A stretch of DNA of 64,000 nt from Microbacterium proteolyticum (GCF_029639405.1 NZ_CP121274.1:3658001-3722000), one strand, 5' to 3'. Shown: positions 52,936-62,245, counted from the first letter of the stretch. Program-made: numbers and translations. The notes: generated by a model from the sequence alone, not told the origin.

Positions 52936-52957
52936 CTGACGCACCTAGTCAGTGGAG
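52921..52957. repeat. Dyad at element-chromosome junction, candidate attachment site
   Basis: CTCCACT (52921-52927) is inverted exactly at 52951-52957, and inside it GGTGC (52929-52933) is inverted at 52941-52945. The centre lies at the point where tadA homology ends, which fits the arms bound by a large serine recombinase. The outer right arm also contains part of the ribosome site of the next ORF. Confidence 0.65.
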
Positions 52958-52966
52958 GTGATCGGC

Positions 52967-53227
52967 GTGGATGTCGAAGGCAAGAGGAACGTTGCGGTGT
53001 ACGTGCGGGTTGCTCGAACGCGGCCCGTTGGCGGGGGCACGGGGGCGCAGCGACGAGCCATTGAGCGGTACTGCCGCGAGAACAACCTAGTGGTGGCGGT
53101 AACGCTGGGGAGAGCCCGTCTGACTGTCGATCGTTCCTCAACGGTGATGCTCCGGGCACTGACTCGGTGCCCGGTCGCGACGTCTGCAAGGCAGGGATTC
53201 GATCGGGGTGATCGCCATGCTCTTTAG
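52967..53227 (+). CDS. Serine-recombinase-like short protein lacking the catalytic Ser
   Basis: The 86-residue ORF has the start of a recombinase N-domain: NVAVYVRVA, then GAQRRAIERYCRENNLVVAV and later STVMLRAL. In the usual YVRVS pattern the Ser is catalytic; here it is Ala16. A perfect nine-base Shine-Dalgarno GGAGGTGAT lies five bases before GTG 52967, so the ORF is likely translated. Its end overlaps the start of the active recombinase. It may be a regulator of the recombinase, a decoy, or a decayed copy. Confidence 0.65.
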   Translation: MDVEGKRNVAVYVRVARTRPVGGGTGAQRRAIERYCRENNLVVAVTLGRARLTVDRSSTVMLRALTRCPVATSARQGFDRGDRHAL

Positions 53228-54707
53228 GGCGACGACCACCAGTAGCAGCACGATCACGGAGCAGGTGCTGGTGTATCTGCGGATCAGTGAGGACCGCACC
53301 GGGGAGGAAGCCGGCGTCGAGCGACAGCGGGACGACTGTCTCGCGTTGTGCGCCCGGCTGGGCTTGGACGTCGCCGAGGGCGACGTGTTCATGGACAACG
53401 ACACGTCCGCCTACCTCGACAAGAAGCGACCGGACTTCGCACGGATGCTCGCCCGGATCAAGCTCGGCCCCTCACGGGTCGTGGTGTGGCACGTGGACCG
53501 CCTTTACCGGCGACCCCGCGAGCTCGAGGACTTGATCGACCTCGTGGAGACGCATCCGATCCGCATCGAGGCAGTCATGGGCGGGGCGTTCGACCTGAAC
53601 ACTCACGAGGGTCGGCTGATGGCGCGCCAGCTGGTCGCGATGGCCGCCTACGAGTCCGGGCACAAGGCAGACCGCATCCGCCGCGCGAACCGGCAGAAGG
53701 CCGAGCGCGGCGACTGGCACGGAGCGGCCAAGTTCGGCTACGGCACCGGCGGCGTGCTGATCCCCGAGCAGGCCGCGGTCATCCGCGAAATGGCCGACAG
53801 GTTCCTGGCCGGCCAGTCCCTGCGATCCATCACCGCATGGCTGAACGAAGAGTCCGGGTTCCCCGCACCGCAGGCCAACACGGGGAAGACGCTCGGCGTG
53901 TGGCACGCGACCACGGTGAAGTCGATTCTCGTCTCCGCACGGATCAGTGGACAGCGAGCGTATGAGCCTGGCCGGAGGCACGGCGACGCCCCCAACGGAC
54001 GGGAGATTCTCGGGCCGGGGAACTGGCCCGCGATCATCACCCCGGAGGAAACGACCCGCATCAGGGCGATGCTCTCTAACCCCGACCGGCGCGTCGGAGC
54101 GTCCTCGATCAATCTGCTCTCGGCGATCGCCACCTGCGGCAAGTGCGGGTCAGGACTTGTGTCCGGCAAGAATACCCATGGCCCCTCAGACGCCAAGCGT
54201 CGCTACTACCGCTGCATGCCCGTTCCAGGTCACCCCGAACGAGGCGGTCTGTCGGTCAGCGCCTCCGGTCTGGAAGCAGTCGTCAAGGAAGCGGTGATCG
54301 CCCGCCTGGCCGCGACCACGCTCCCGGCCGACACTCCCGAGACGGGTGGCGCGGTCGCGGCGGCTATGGGACGCATCCTGGCCGCGCGCGAGCGGATGGA
54401 AGACCTCGCCCGTGACTACGGGGCAGGAATGTTGAGCCGCAGCGAGTACCACGCCGGTCGTGTCGCGGCGCAGAGCGCCGTACACGACGCGGAACTTGCT
54501 CTCGGAAGGGTGAACCGTGGGTCGGCCCTCAAAGGGCTCCCAATCGGCGATGAGGCGGCTCTGCGGCACGCCTGGGACCACGAGTGGACGGTTCCCCAGA
54601 AGCGGGCGATCCTGACCGCGCTGGTCGACAGTCTTGTCGTGCAGCCCTACGCGAACGGTGGTTCCCGCTTCCGACCCGAGCGCGTCGAGCTCACCTTCAA
54701 GGCATGA
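53217..54707 (+). CDS. Large serine recombinase (integrase)
   Basis: The 496-residue protein has a catalytic N-domain beginning VLVYLRIS with Ser24, GVERQRDDCLALC, FARMLARIKLGPSRVVVWHVDRLYRRPRELEDLID, and the recombinase domain (FGYGTGGVLIPEQAAVIREMADRFLAGQSLRSITAWLNEE). Zinc-ribbon cysteines lie in CGKCGSGL and YYRCMPVPGH, followed by coiled-coil and C-terminal DNA-binding regions. It should recombine the element into tadA. GTG 53208 is an alternative start. No tyrosine integrase is present. Confidence 0.92.
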   Translation: MLFRATTTSSSTITEQVLVYLRISEDRTGEEAGVERQRDDCLALCARLGLDVAEGDVFMDNDTSAYLDKKRPDFARMLARIKLGPSRVVVWHVDRLYRRPRELEDLIDLVETHPIRIEAVMGGAFDLNTHEGRLMARQLVAMAAYESGHKADRIRRANRQKAERGDWHGAAKFGYGTGGVLIPEQAAVIREMADRFLAGQSLRSITAWLNEESGFPAPQANTGKTLGVWHATTVKSILVSARISGQRAYEPGRRHGDAPNGREILGPGNWPAIITPEETTRIRAMLSNPDRRVGASSINLLSAIATCGKCGSGLVSGKNTHGPSDAKRRYYRCMPVPGHPERGGLSVSASGLEAVVKEAVIARLAATTLPADTPETGGAVAAAMGRILAARERMEDLARDYGAGMLSRSEYHAGRVAAQSAVHDAELALGRVNRGSALKGLPIGDEAALRHAWDHEWTVPQKRAILTALVDSLVVQPYANGGSRFRPERVELTFKA

Positions 54708-54722
54708 CGGCAGGGTGCTGGG

Positions 54723-54902
54723 TCAGGCCGGATGCTCCATGAGCGCGCAGAGTCGGCCCAGGACTACCGGGTCTTCGACGGCGAACGGCACCCCCGACGC
54801 CTCGCATGCCTGTCGCGTCCAGGCCACGACGTCGAAGGTCGGCGGGAGCGGATCGTTCGCGAGCCCTCCGGGAGCGGCATGGTCGGTTCTTGTCTCGCCC
54901 AT
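54723..54902 (-). CDS. Small 59-residue element protein
   Basis: The frame encodes MGETRTDHAAPGG, then FDVVAWTRQACEASGVPFAVEDPVVLGRLCALM and a short tail. The central helix and Val/Ala-rich composition look real, whereas the overlapping frames are Arg/Gly/Pro-rich shadows. It is convergent with the recombinase gene, 15 bases away. Function unknown. Confidence 0.6.
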   Translation of the reverse strand: MGETRTDHAAPGGLANDPLPPTFDVVAWTRQACEASGVPFAVEDPVVLGRLCALMEHPA

Positions 54903-54992
54903 GACGTACAGGTGCGCGCAACTCCCCCGCCTCGACGACGCGCACCTTCATGGTGCGGGCGTCTGCCCGCGGCGAAGAAGCGGAGCAGCATC

Positions 54993-55436
54993 ATGGCGAC
55001 CCCTCGATACCGGCCGGAGCAGTTCGTCGACTCGGGCTGGGGCTCGGGCACCCCGGAACGCAAGGCGCGGTTCGTGAACTCGCTGCTGCGGTTCATCGCC
55101 GACGACTTCCCTCGCGAGCAGTTCACGCGCCCGCTGTATCTGGGGCTCTCGACGCACGGCTACTTCGGTTTCATCGCGCACTACGACATTCACGGATTCT
55201 ACGACGAGCAGTTGTCGACGCCGGCGAGGCGTGAGCGGTTCCTGAGCGACCTGGCTCGCGACTGCCAGAAGGACGCGCACCTGGACCGCCCGGATCTGTG
55301 GAGCGACGTCAAGGCGGTGCTGGCGAGCCGCCTCATGCCAGAAGAGCCGCTGCGCTCCCCACGCCGGCTGGCGCCGGCCTCGTCGTTCGGGGCGCGGCCG
55401 ACCGCGGCCCGCCCGGACGCCCCGACCTTGTTCTGA
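54993..55436 (+). CDS. Hypothetical conjugative-element protein
   Basis: The 147-residue protein has a conserved-looking core: QFVDSGWGSGTPERKARFVNSLLRFIADDFPREQF, LYLGLSTHGYFGFIAHYDIHGFYDEQL and a Pro/Arg/Ala tail. A GGAGCAG sequence precedes the ATG at close spacing. Proteins like it occur on actinobacterial conjugative elements, with unknown role. It converges on the methylase-helicase gene. Confidence 0.75.
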   Translation: MATPRYRPEQFVDSGWGSGTPERKARFVNSLLRFIADDFPREQFTRPLYLGLSTHGYFGFIAHYDIHGFYDEQLSTPARRERFLSDLARDCQKDAHLDRPDLWSDVKAVLASRLMPEEPLRSPRRLAPASSFGARPTAARPDAPTLF

Positions 55437-55445
55437 CGCACGGCG

Positions 55446-58400
55446 TCAGAGGCCGAACTGCGGTCCTTCACGCTGCGGGGCCAGCGAGCGTTCGACCACG
55501 GCGAGGTCGACCACCGCTCGGTCGGGGTCGGCCCGCACCCCGAGCGCGGGCCGGTGAGCGCGGACGGCCTCCACAGTGATCCGCGCCTCCTCGACGGCGG
55601 GCGGCTGTTCGCCGCTATCCTGCATCGCGGCCAGCTGTACCTCGACGCGGCTCAGGTCCGTCTCGGCATCGGCGAGGGCAGCCGCATAGCGGAACGGCTG
55701 GCCGATGCGTTCCTCGGTCTCCGAGATGGTCTGCTCGGCGACGGCGAGGTCGTCGCGCGCGTGCCCAAGCAGGGTGGGGATGCCCGAGACGCGGTTCTCG
55801 ATGCGCTGGATCACGCCGACGCCTCCCTCGAGGAACAGCTCGCGGGAGATGGTAAAGCCGCTGCGGGGCACGTCGTCGAGCCTGACCTCCATGAGCAGGT
55901 CGCCGAGCATCGGGCGGGTGCCCAGGTGGACGTCGAATCCGCTGATGCGTCCGATGACGCCGTAGTCTCGGGTCGCGTACTTGGGCGCCCACTTCAGGTC
56001 GGAGTCGTGCGCCCACCGGGCGAGGGCGTGCCCGGCGTCGACCCGCGAGTCGTAGTGCGTGCCGCGCAGCTCGATGCGGAAGTTGTCGCCGGAGGTGTCG
56101 CGGATGCGCGGCACCGCGGCCTCCAGGTGCTCGATGTCGTTCTCGGCGCGCCGCGCGTCGCCGCGGGCACGGTCGCGGGTGTGGATGAGCATCGACTCGT
56201 TGCGGTGGTAGGCGCGTTCCAGCCGGCGCAGCCTTGTGACCTCGTTCTGGATCGTGGAGTGCTCCAGCAGCAGCGGGTTGCCGGAGCTGATCGCCTTGGC
56301 TTCCGCGGCGGACAGGGCCGAGGAGTCGATCTCCTCGATCTCGCGTGTGTCGAGCCGGCCCCGCATGAGCTGGGCGATGAACGTCGCCTTCCGCTCGACG
56401 CCTTGCCACATGTAGGAGTCGAAGGATCGCTCGGTCACGAATCGGACGATCGCGACCTCGGCGTTCTGATTGCCCTGCCGCATGATCCGGCCCTCGCGCT
56501 GGGCGATGTCGGACGGACGCCACGGGCAGTCCAGATGGTAGAGCGCGACCGCTCTTGCTTGGACGTTGGTGCCCACGCCCATCTTCTCGGTCGAGCCGAG
56601 CAGCACGGCGATGTGCCCCGCGCGGGCGGCGGCGAACAGGCGGGCCTTGTCGGTGTCGGTCTTGGCCTCGTGCATGAACCGGATCGCCTCGCCCGGCATC
56701 CCGCGCAGGACGAGCTGGGCGTGCAGCTCGTCGTAGGCGTTCCAGCGGTCGGGGTTCGGCGTGCCGATATCGGAGAACACAAGCTGCAACGCCCCGCGCA
56801 CCGGCGAGGGCTGCCCGGTGATGACGTCGAGGTACTCGTTGTCGCGCGTGCGCTCCCAGACCCGGTGGATCGCGTCGGCGGCGGCGTCGATCTTCGTCGG
56901 GCCGGAGGGTCGGTTGGGGACGATCATGCGAATGTCAAGCGCGGCCTTGCGGCCGTCGGTGGACACGTTGAGCATGTTGTCCTCGTTGGGCGGGACCGCC
57001 TTCGCGGCGATCTTCTCCGCCCGCGCGCCCAGGTGCTCGATGAACCGTTCGAGCTCCACGGTCGGCTGCACCGGCACCGTGGCCGGCACCCGCTGCCCGT
57101 CGTCGCGGGCAACGAGGTCGGGGGTGGGCAGTTGCAGGTCTTCGGCGGTCTTCACGTCGGCGAAGATCGACCACATCTTGAGCATCTCCGGCACGTTGGA
57201 GAACTTCGCGAAGCGGGTTTTCATGCGGAACGTGTTGTTCCCGGTCGGGGCCATCTCCATCTGCGTGACGGTCTGCCCGAACGTCGCCGCCCAGGCGTCG
57301 AACGCCCCGATCCCGGCCGCGTCGAGCAGGTCGGGACGCAGGTAGCGCTGCATCACGTATGCCTCGGTGACCGAGTTGGAGATCGGCGTCGCGGTCGCCC
57401 CGGTGACGACCCGCTCACGTCCTTGCGAGCGCAGATACTCGAGCTTCATGTGCAGATCGGTCGCCCGGTCCGAGCCCTCAATCGAGGCGTCACGGATGTT
57501 GGACTCCGTCGCCAGGTTCTTGTACATATGCATCTCGTCGACGATCACGTAGTCGATGCCGGTGTCCTCGAAGCAGACCCCGACGTCGCGGGCGGTGTCG
57601 GTGCGGTCCTTGAGCTTGTTCTCCAGGGCCAGGAGCTTGCGCTGGATGCGCTTGACGCTCATCCGGTCCTCGCCCTCGGCCTGGTCGAGCACCTGCTTGA
57701 CGTCATCGACCTGTGAGCGGATGTACGCCTGCTGGGTCTCCGTGCGCAGCGGGATCTTCGCGAACGCCCCCTGGGTCAAGATCACGGCATCCCACTCGTT
57801 CGCCGCAGCGCGGGCGACGAAGGTGCGGCGCTTGTCCGCGGTCAGGTCACCGCTGGAGACGGCGAGGATTCGCGCCTGCGGGTAAATCTGCAGCCACTCC
57901 CGGCCGACCTGTTCGAGCATGTGATTGGGCACGACGACGACGGGCTTGGCGATCAGGCCCATGCGGCGCATCTCCATCGCGCCCATCACCATCTCGGCGG
58001 TCTTCCCGGCACCGACCTCGTGGAACAACCCGGCCGAGGGCTCGGCGATCATGCGGGCGACCGCGGCGCGCTGATGCGGGCGCGGCTCGAAGCTCGCCGC
58101 CATGCCGGGCAGCGAGAGGTAGTCGCCGGCCTCGCTGTAATCGCGCAGCACGATCGAGTTGAAGCGCCGGTTATACTCGTCCACGAGCGCGGCGGCGCGG
58201 GCGGGGTCTTCCCACACCCACTCGCCGAACCGCTCCTGGATGAGGTCGGCCTTCTCCTGCGCGGCCGTCGTCTCGATCGGGTTCAGGACGCGACGGACCT
58301 TCCCGCCGACGTCTTCCACCTCGTCGTAGACGAGCAGGGTCTTCTGCTCCATGACGGCCTGGGCGATGTCGGGCGCGGGGCGCCGCTCGGTGCCCCATTC

Positions 58401-61124
58401 GCTCGTGGACAGCACGCCTGCCCGACCGCCGCGGACCTCCCACATGCCCGGCAGCGAATTCTCCACCCGCACGTCGGAGGTCTTCAGGATCGCGTTGAGG
58501 AAGACCTCGTGGATGCGTTCGCTGATCCACACGGCGCCCAGCCGGGCGGTGATGTCCTCCACGCCGAGCGCGGCCGGCAGCACGGCGGTCAGCGCGTCGA
58601 CGTTCGCCTGGAACGCGGGCTCGTCGGCTGCGCGCGCCTTGGCGGCCTCGAGCTTCCCGCGCACGTCGCCGGACAGGTAGGCGGGGGCGTGAACGAGCTC
58701 GCCGCCGACCGGATCGGTGAACACCATCCCGTCCAGCGCCGGACGGGCCTCGTGCTCAGGCATCCCCAGCAGGTCGGCGATGAGGGTCAGGTCGATGCCG
58801 CCGGTGCGGTCCAGGCTCACCGCGATCGCGTCGGCGGGCGTCTCCACTCCCTGTACCTCTGGGCGCGGGGCGACGACGCGGCGGGTCATGATCGCCGCCG
58901 GAGTGGCCGTCTGCTCGGTGTCGTCGAACTGCTCCAGGGCGAGCACCAGGGGTCCGAACGGGTCGGAGCGCAGCAGCCGGATCGGGGTCGGCACGATCCG
59001 CGCGTAGGTGTCGTCCCCGGCCGGGTTCTGGCGCCCGGTCGGACGCAGCGTGTAGCGGTTGAGAGGGCCGTACTTGCCGAGGTACTTCTGGTAGTCGCGT
59101 CGCAGCGCGGCCCGCGCCTCGGTGACCTCGGCCGTGTCGTCCACCGTGGCCGATTCCAGGGTTAGCAGGGCCGTGGCGCGGTCGCGCAGCCCGAGGAGGG
59201 AGCGCAGCTCGGTCGCCGCCGACCTGGGTACGGCGAACGGTTCCAGCGCGCCGGAGGCGACGGTCGCGAACTCGCCGCCGTCGACCGGGACGATGCTGCC
59301 GTCCCACGCGGCCGGCGCCGACGGGGTGAACGCGGCACGGCGGGATTGCTGCGCCTCGGTGCGTTCGCTCATCGTCAGCCCGAGCCGGCGCCCGGCGAAC
59401 ACGATCTCGTCCACGGCGAGTGCCAGTGTGCTCTCCAGCTCGGCGAGGTCGCCGGTGACGGTGAGCGTGTCCGCCCCGTACATGCCCTGCTGCACGCCGA
59501 CGGTGCCGAGCATCCGCTCTGGCCGGTGGTCGAAGTAGGCGTTGATCTTCACCAGCCGCCCGTCGATGTTGACCGGCGTGACGGTCTCCCACAGGTCGTC
59601 GGCTGGCGGTCGGTCGTCCTCGCGGCGGCGGAAGATGAGCAGGTCGGTGAGCACCTCCGTGCCTGCCGCGCGGCGGTGCGCGCCGGTGGGCAGGCGGATC
59701 GCCCCGACGAGATCCGCCAGGGCGTTCATCTCCCGGCGCGCGCCGGGGTTCTGCGCGTCCATCGTGTAGTGCGAGGTCAGCACCGCGACGAGCCCGCCGG
59801 GCCGGGTCAGCCGCAGCGACTTGAGGATGAAGTGGTTGTGCATCGTCTGCTTGGTGCCGTTGTGGACCGGATCGTGCAGGACGACGCCGGCGAACGGCAC
59901 GTTGCCGATCGCGGCGTCGAAGTGCGCTTCGGGCATGCGGGTGTCGGCGAACGACTCGGCGCGGATTGTCGCGTGCGGGTAGAGGCCCTGGCTGATCGCC
60001 GCGGTCACCGGGTCCAGCTCCACGCCGGTCATCTGCGCCGTCGCCGGTGCGAGGCCGATGAACGTCCCCGCCCCGGAGCCGGGTTCCAGCACGGCGCCGC
60101 CGGCGAAGCCGAGCGCGCTCATCGCTCGCCACATCTGCCGGACGATCAACGGGTCGGTGTAGTGGGCGTTGATCGTCGTGCGCGCCGCGGCGTCCCACTC
60201 CGTCTCGTCCAGCAGGCCACGCAGCTCGGCGCGCTCGGCGTCCCAGCCGTCCTTGGCCGCGTCGAACACATCGGGCAGCGCCCCCCAGCTCGACCAGCGG
60301 GCGAGCACCTGCTGCTCCTCCGCGGTCGCGGCCCGGTCCTCGGCGGCCAGCGTGCGCGCGAGCCGGATCGCGGCGGTGTTCGCCTGGAACCTGGCCTTCT
60401 GCCCGGAGGGCGCCAGGTCGTCCTGCGAGGCGGGGACGAACCTGGCTGGGGCGGCTAGCTCAGTTCGCGCAGGAAGCGAATCGTCGCCGCCTCCTGAAGT
60501 ACCGCCTCGTTCTCCCGCAGGTAGTCCCGCGGCGGCTCGGTCGCCACCAGGCCCTCGAGGAACGTCACCGGCACCGCCCAGTCGGCCGCCATCTGCTCCA
60601 GCTCGACCGTCGAGGGCATCAAGTCCGGGGAGTCCTGCATCCGCTCGGCCCAGGTCACGAGGTTGTCGTCTGAGGTCCGGGTCTGCTCCCATTCCTCGCG
60701 GGCCTGCTCCAGCGGCAGCTCCGGGTCGCCGATCCACACCAGCTGTGCCATCACGACCTCCTCCGCTATCCGCCGGGCCGTCACCAGCCGGGCGACCTCC
60801 TGCAAGTAATTCTGCTCCGAAGAGCGCGTCCCAGCCAGCATCGCCGTCAGGTCCGACACTTCCGCCTGCACCTGAAGGCCCAGGTTCGTGAAAAACTCCT
60901 CCGGGTTCTCCAGTGCGTGAAGCCTCGTCGGGGCCGTCTTCTCCCAATGCGCTCGGGCTGCTGCCGCGTACTTGTTCATCGGCGTGTTCCTCCCCGGCCG
61001 CCTCGTCCGGCACCTCGGATGCGAGCGCGCCGGCCAGCGACTCGTCGGCGGTGCGCTCGTCCAGCCCCCACAGGTCGAACGCGAGCTGACCCGGGTGCGG
61101 GTCGCGGTTGCGGCGCGCGGCCAT
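55446..61124 (-). CDS. Large N6-DNA-methylase/SNF2-type helicase protein
   Basis: The open frame covers 1892 codons. The N-terminal ~220 codons contain an apparently disordered Gly/Pro/Asp stretch overlapping another ORF. Recognisable sequence follows: RFVPASQDDLAPSGQKARFQANTAA, the AdoMet fold (LEPGSGAGTFIGLA, NVPFAGVVL, which is the NPPF-like motif), and an SNF2 helicase (HEVGAGKTAEMVMGAMEM, IVDEMHMYKNL, GATATPISN, MGVGTNVQARAVAL, QREGRIMRQGNQN). Such proteins on conjugative elements may protect or process DNA. No start codon exists between the end of the nested ORF (60455) and the first homologous residues, so the start at 61124, or a frameshift, is needed. Confidence 0.85.
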   Translation of the reverse strand: MAARRNRDPHPGQLAFDLWGLDERTADESLAGALASEVPDEAAGEEHADEQVRGSSPSALGEDGPDEASRTGEPGGVFHEPGPSGAGGSVGPDGDAGWDALFGAELLAGGRPAGDGPADSGGGRDGTAGVDRRPGAAAGAGPRGMGADPDLRRQPRDLGRADAGLPGLDALDGRAGADGGRLGGAGDVPRGPGGDRAAAGLPAGERGGTSGGGDDSLPARTELAAPARFVPASQDDLAPSGQKARFQANTAAIRLARTLAAEDRAATAEEQQVLARWSSWGALPDVFDAAKDGWDAERAELRGLLDETEWDAAARTTINAHYTDPLIVRQMWRAMSALGFAGGAVLEPGSGAGTFIGLAPATAQMTGVELDPVTAAISQGLYPHATIRAESFADTRMPEAHFDAAIGNVPFAGVVLHDPVHNGTKQTMHNHFILKSLRLTRPGGLVAVLTSHYTMDAQNPGARREMNALADLVGAIRLPTGAHRRAAGTEVLTDLLIFRRREDDRPPADDLWETVTPVNIDGRLVKINAYFDHRPERMLGTVGVQQGMYGADTLTVTGDLAELESTLALAVDEIVFAGRRLGLTMSERTEAQQSRRAAFTPSAPAAWDGSIVPVDGGEFATVASGALEPFAVPRSAATELRSLLGLRDRATALLTLESATVDDTAEVTEARAALRRDYQKYLGKYGPLNRYTLRPTGRQNPAGDDTYARIVPTPIRLLRSDPFGPLVLALEQFDDTEQTATPAAIMTRRVVAPRPEVQGVETPADAIAVSLDRTGGIDLTLIADLLGMPEHEARPALDGMVFTDPVGGELVHAPAYLSGDVRGKLEAAKARAADEPAFQANVDALTAVLPAALGVEDITARLGAVWISERIHEVFLNAILKTSDVRVENSLPGMWEVRGGRAGVLSTSEWGTERRPAPDIAQAVMEQKTLLVYDEVEDVGGKVRRVLNPIETTAAQEKADLIQERFGEWVWEDPARAAALVDEYNRRFNSIVLRDYSEAGDYLSLPGMAASFEPRPHQRAAVARMIAEPSAGLFHEVGAGKTAEMVMGAMEMRRMGLIAKPVVVVPNHMLEQVGREWLQIYPQARILAVSSGDLTADKRRTFVARAAANEWDAVILTQGAFAKIPLRTETQQAYIRSQVDDVKQVLDQAEGEDRMSVKRIQRKLLALENKLKDRTDTARDVGVCFEDTGIDYVIVDEMHMYKNLATESNIRDASIEGSDRATDLHMKLEYLRSQGRERVVTGATATPISNSVTEAYVMQRYLRPDLLDAAGIGAFDAWAATFGQTVTQMEMAPTGNNTFRMKTRFAKFSNVPEMLKMWSIFADVKTAEDLQLPTPDLVARDDGQRVPATVPVQPTVELERFIEHLGARAEKIAAKAVPPNEDNMLNVSTDGRKAALDIRMIVPNRPSGPTKIDAAADAIHRVWERTRDNEYLDVITGQPSPVRGALQLVFSDIGTPNPDRWNAYDELHAQLVLRGMPGEAIRFMHEAKTDTDKARLFAAARAGHIAVLLGSTEKMGVGTNVQARAVALYHLDCPWRPSDIAQREGRIMRQGNQNAEVAIVRFVTERSFDSYMWQGVERKATFIAQLMRGRLDTREIEEIDSSALSAAEAKAISSGNPLLLEHSTIQNEVTRLRRLERAYHRNESMLIHTRDRARGDARRAENDIEHLEAAVPRIRDTSGDNFRIELRGTHYDSRVDAGHALARWAHDSDLKWAPKYATRDYGVIGRISGFDVHLGTRPMLGDLLMEVRLDDVPRSGFTISRELFLEGGVGVIQRIENRVSGIPTLLGHARDDLAVAEQTISETEERIGQPFRYAAALADAETDLSRVEVQLAAMQDSGEQPPAVEEARITVEAVRAHRPALGVRADPDRAVVDLAVVERSLAPQREGPQFGL
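60455..60979 (-). CDS. Conjugative-element protein nested in the methylase-helicase frame
   Basis: The 174-residue protein begins MNKYAAAARAHWEKTAPTRL after a GGAGGAA ribosome site. It has a helical core (PEEFFTNLGLQVQAEVSDLTAML, NYLQEVARLVTARRIAEEVVM) resembling small proteins that recur in actinobacterial elements. It lies wholly inside the longer frame in another phase. It reads as a better protein than the overlapping Gly/Pro-rich stretch. It ends 33 bases before the first conserved block of the methylase-helicase frame. Confidence 0.75.
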   Translation of the reverse strand: MNKYAAAARAHWEKTAPTRLHALENPEEFFTNLGLQVQAEVSDLTAMLAGTRSSEQNYLQEVARLVTARRIAEEVVMAQLVWIGDPELPLEQAREEWEQTRTSDDNLVTWAERMQDSPDLMPSTVELEQMAADWAVPVTFLEGLVATEPPRDYLRENEAVLQEAATIRFLRELS

Positions 61125-61193
61125 CAGGTCGCCTCCGCGTCAGGACTGCGCGGCGAGACTGGCATGGATGCTCCCGTGATCGGACGCCGACGC

Positions 61194-61748
61194 TCAGGGG
61201 TGGATCTCGCCCGTGTCCGGGTCGAGGTTGCGGTAGAACTCGTCCTCGGCCGCCCGGCGTCGGGCAACGTCGTCGAGGACGTGCTGCACGAAGTCCGCGT
61301 CCCGGTCGGTGATCGGGGTCTCCTCGACCGGCGCGGCGGGTTCCTCGCCGGGCCACACGGTCTGCCGGGTCGGGCGGTCGCGGTCCAGGCGGGTGCCGGA
61401 TGCGGCGACCCACTCGCGCAGCCGGTGCCGGGCGTCGGCGAAGTCCCGGTGCCAGCCCAGCGGCGCGGAACCGTTCTGCTCCGGGTCGTAGGCGCCCAGC
61501 CAGTGCAGGTGCAGGGCGCTCAGTTCCCATACGAGCTCGGGGTGCCGGTGCCACAGCGGCGGGATCACCGCGGCCGGCAGCCCGTAGGTGCGGCGCAGCC
61601 AGTTCACCCAGGCGTTGAGCTCCAGCCACTCGGTCTCGGCCTCGTCGGCGGTCAGGATGTTCCAGTTCACCGGGTGCGGCGGCTCCGGCAGCAACTCGGG
61701 ACCCCCGTCGGGCGCAGGCTCGCGCAGGGTCTCGTCGGGGGTGCTCAT
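61194..61748 (-). CDS. DUF4913-like conjugative-element protein
   Basis: The 184-residue protein has a conserved centre: NILTADEAETEWLELNAWVNWLRRTYGL, VIPPLWHRHPELVWELSALHLHWLGAYD and ADARHRLREWVAA, resembling DUF4913 proteins of actinobacterial elements. Function unknown. It lies between SSB and the methylase-helicase, probably in one operon. Confidence 0.75.
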   Translation of the reverse strand: MSTPDETLREPAPDGGPELLPEPPHPVNWNILTADEAETEWLELNAWVNWLRRTYGLPAAVIPPLWHRHPELVWELSALHLHWLGAYDPEQNGSAPLGWHRDFADARHRLREWVAASGTRLDRDRPTRQTVWPGEEPAAPVEETPITDRDADFVQHVLDDVARRRAAEDEFYRNLDPDTGEIHP

Positions 61749-61762
61749 GGCAGGCCCGTCCT

Positions 61763-62245
61763 TCAGAGGGCGACCGCGGTGGACTCTGCGGACGGGCGCT
61801 GCGGCGCGTCGCCGATCGGGGCCGGCTTGCGGCGCGGTCGCGGCGAGGGGCGCTCGGCGGCGTCCGCCTCCACGGCCTGCCCGGCGCGTCGGCTGCGGTC
61901 GACGCCGTACCGGGTGCGCAGGCTGTCGTGCCCGATCGCGGTCGCGATGAACTCCTCGTCGGGGACCGTCTTCCCGTCCCGCTCGTACGTGAAGGCGTGA
62001 ACGCGGCCGCTGGCGACGAAGCTGTCGTCCTTTGCGAACTGGGCGTGAGCGCGCTTAGCGGCGGCGCGGAACAGGACGAGGTGGTGGAACGTCGGCTCGA
62101 GGTCGGTCGTGGTGCCGTCCGGCTCCACGCGCTGATGCCGCACACCGACCCTGGCGTAGAACCGGGCCTGGCCCTTGGAGGTCGTGGTCAGCTGCGGCTC
62201 GGTCGCGATGAACCCGGTCAGTGACTGCTGGGTCTGGATGCTCAC
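61763..62245 (-). CDS. ssb: Single-stranded DNA-binding protein
   Basis: The 160-residue protein has an OB-fold N-domain (QSLTGFIATEPQL, ARFYARVGV, HHLVLFRAAAKRAHAQFAKDDSFVASGRVHAFTYERDGK, ATAIGHDSLRTRYG) and a basic/Pro-rich tail. SSBs of conjugative elements coat transferred single strands. The canonical acidic C-terminal tip (DDIPF-like) is missing, as the end is ESTAVAL. It is positioned between the coupling protein and the DUF4913-like gene. Confidence 0.9.
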   Translation of the reverse strand: MSIQTQQSLTGFIATEPQLTTTSKGQARFYARVGVRHQRVEPDGTTTDLEPTFHHLVLFRAAAKRAHAQFAKDDSFVASGRVHAFTYERDGKTVPDEEFIATAIGHDSLRTRYGVDRSRRAGQAVEADAAERPSPRPRRKPAPIGDAPQRPSAESTAVAL

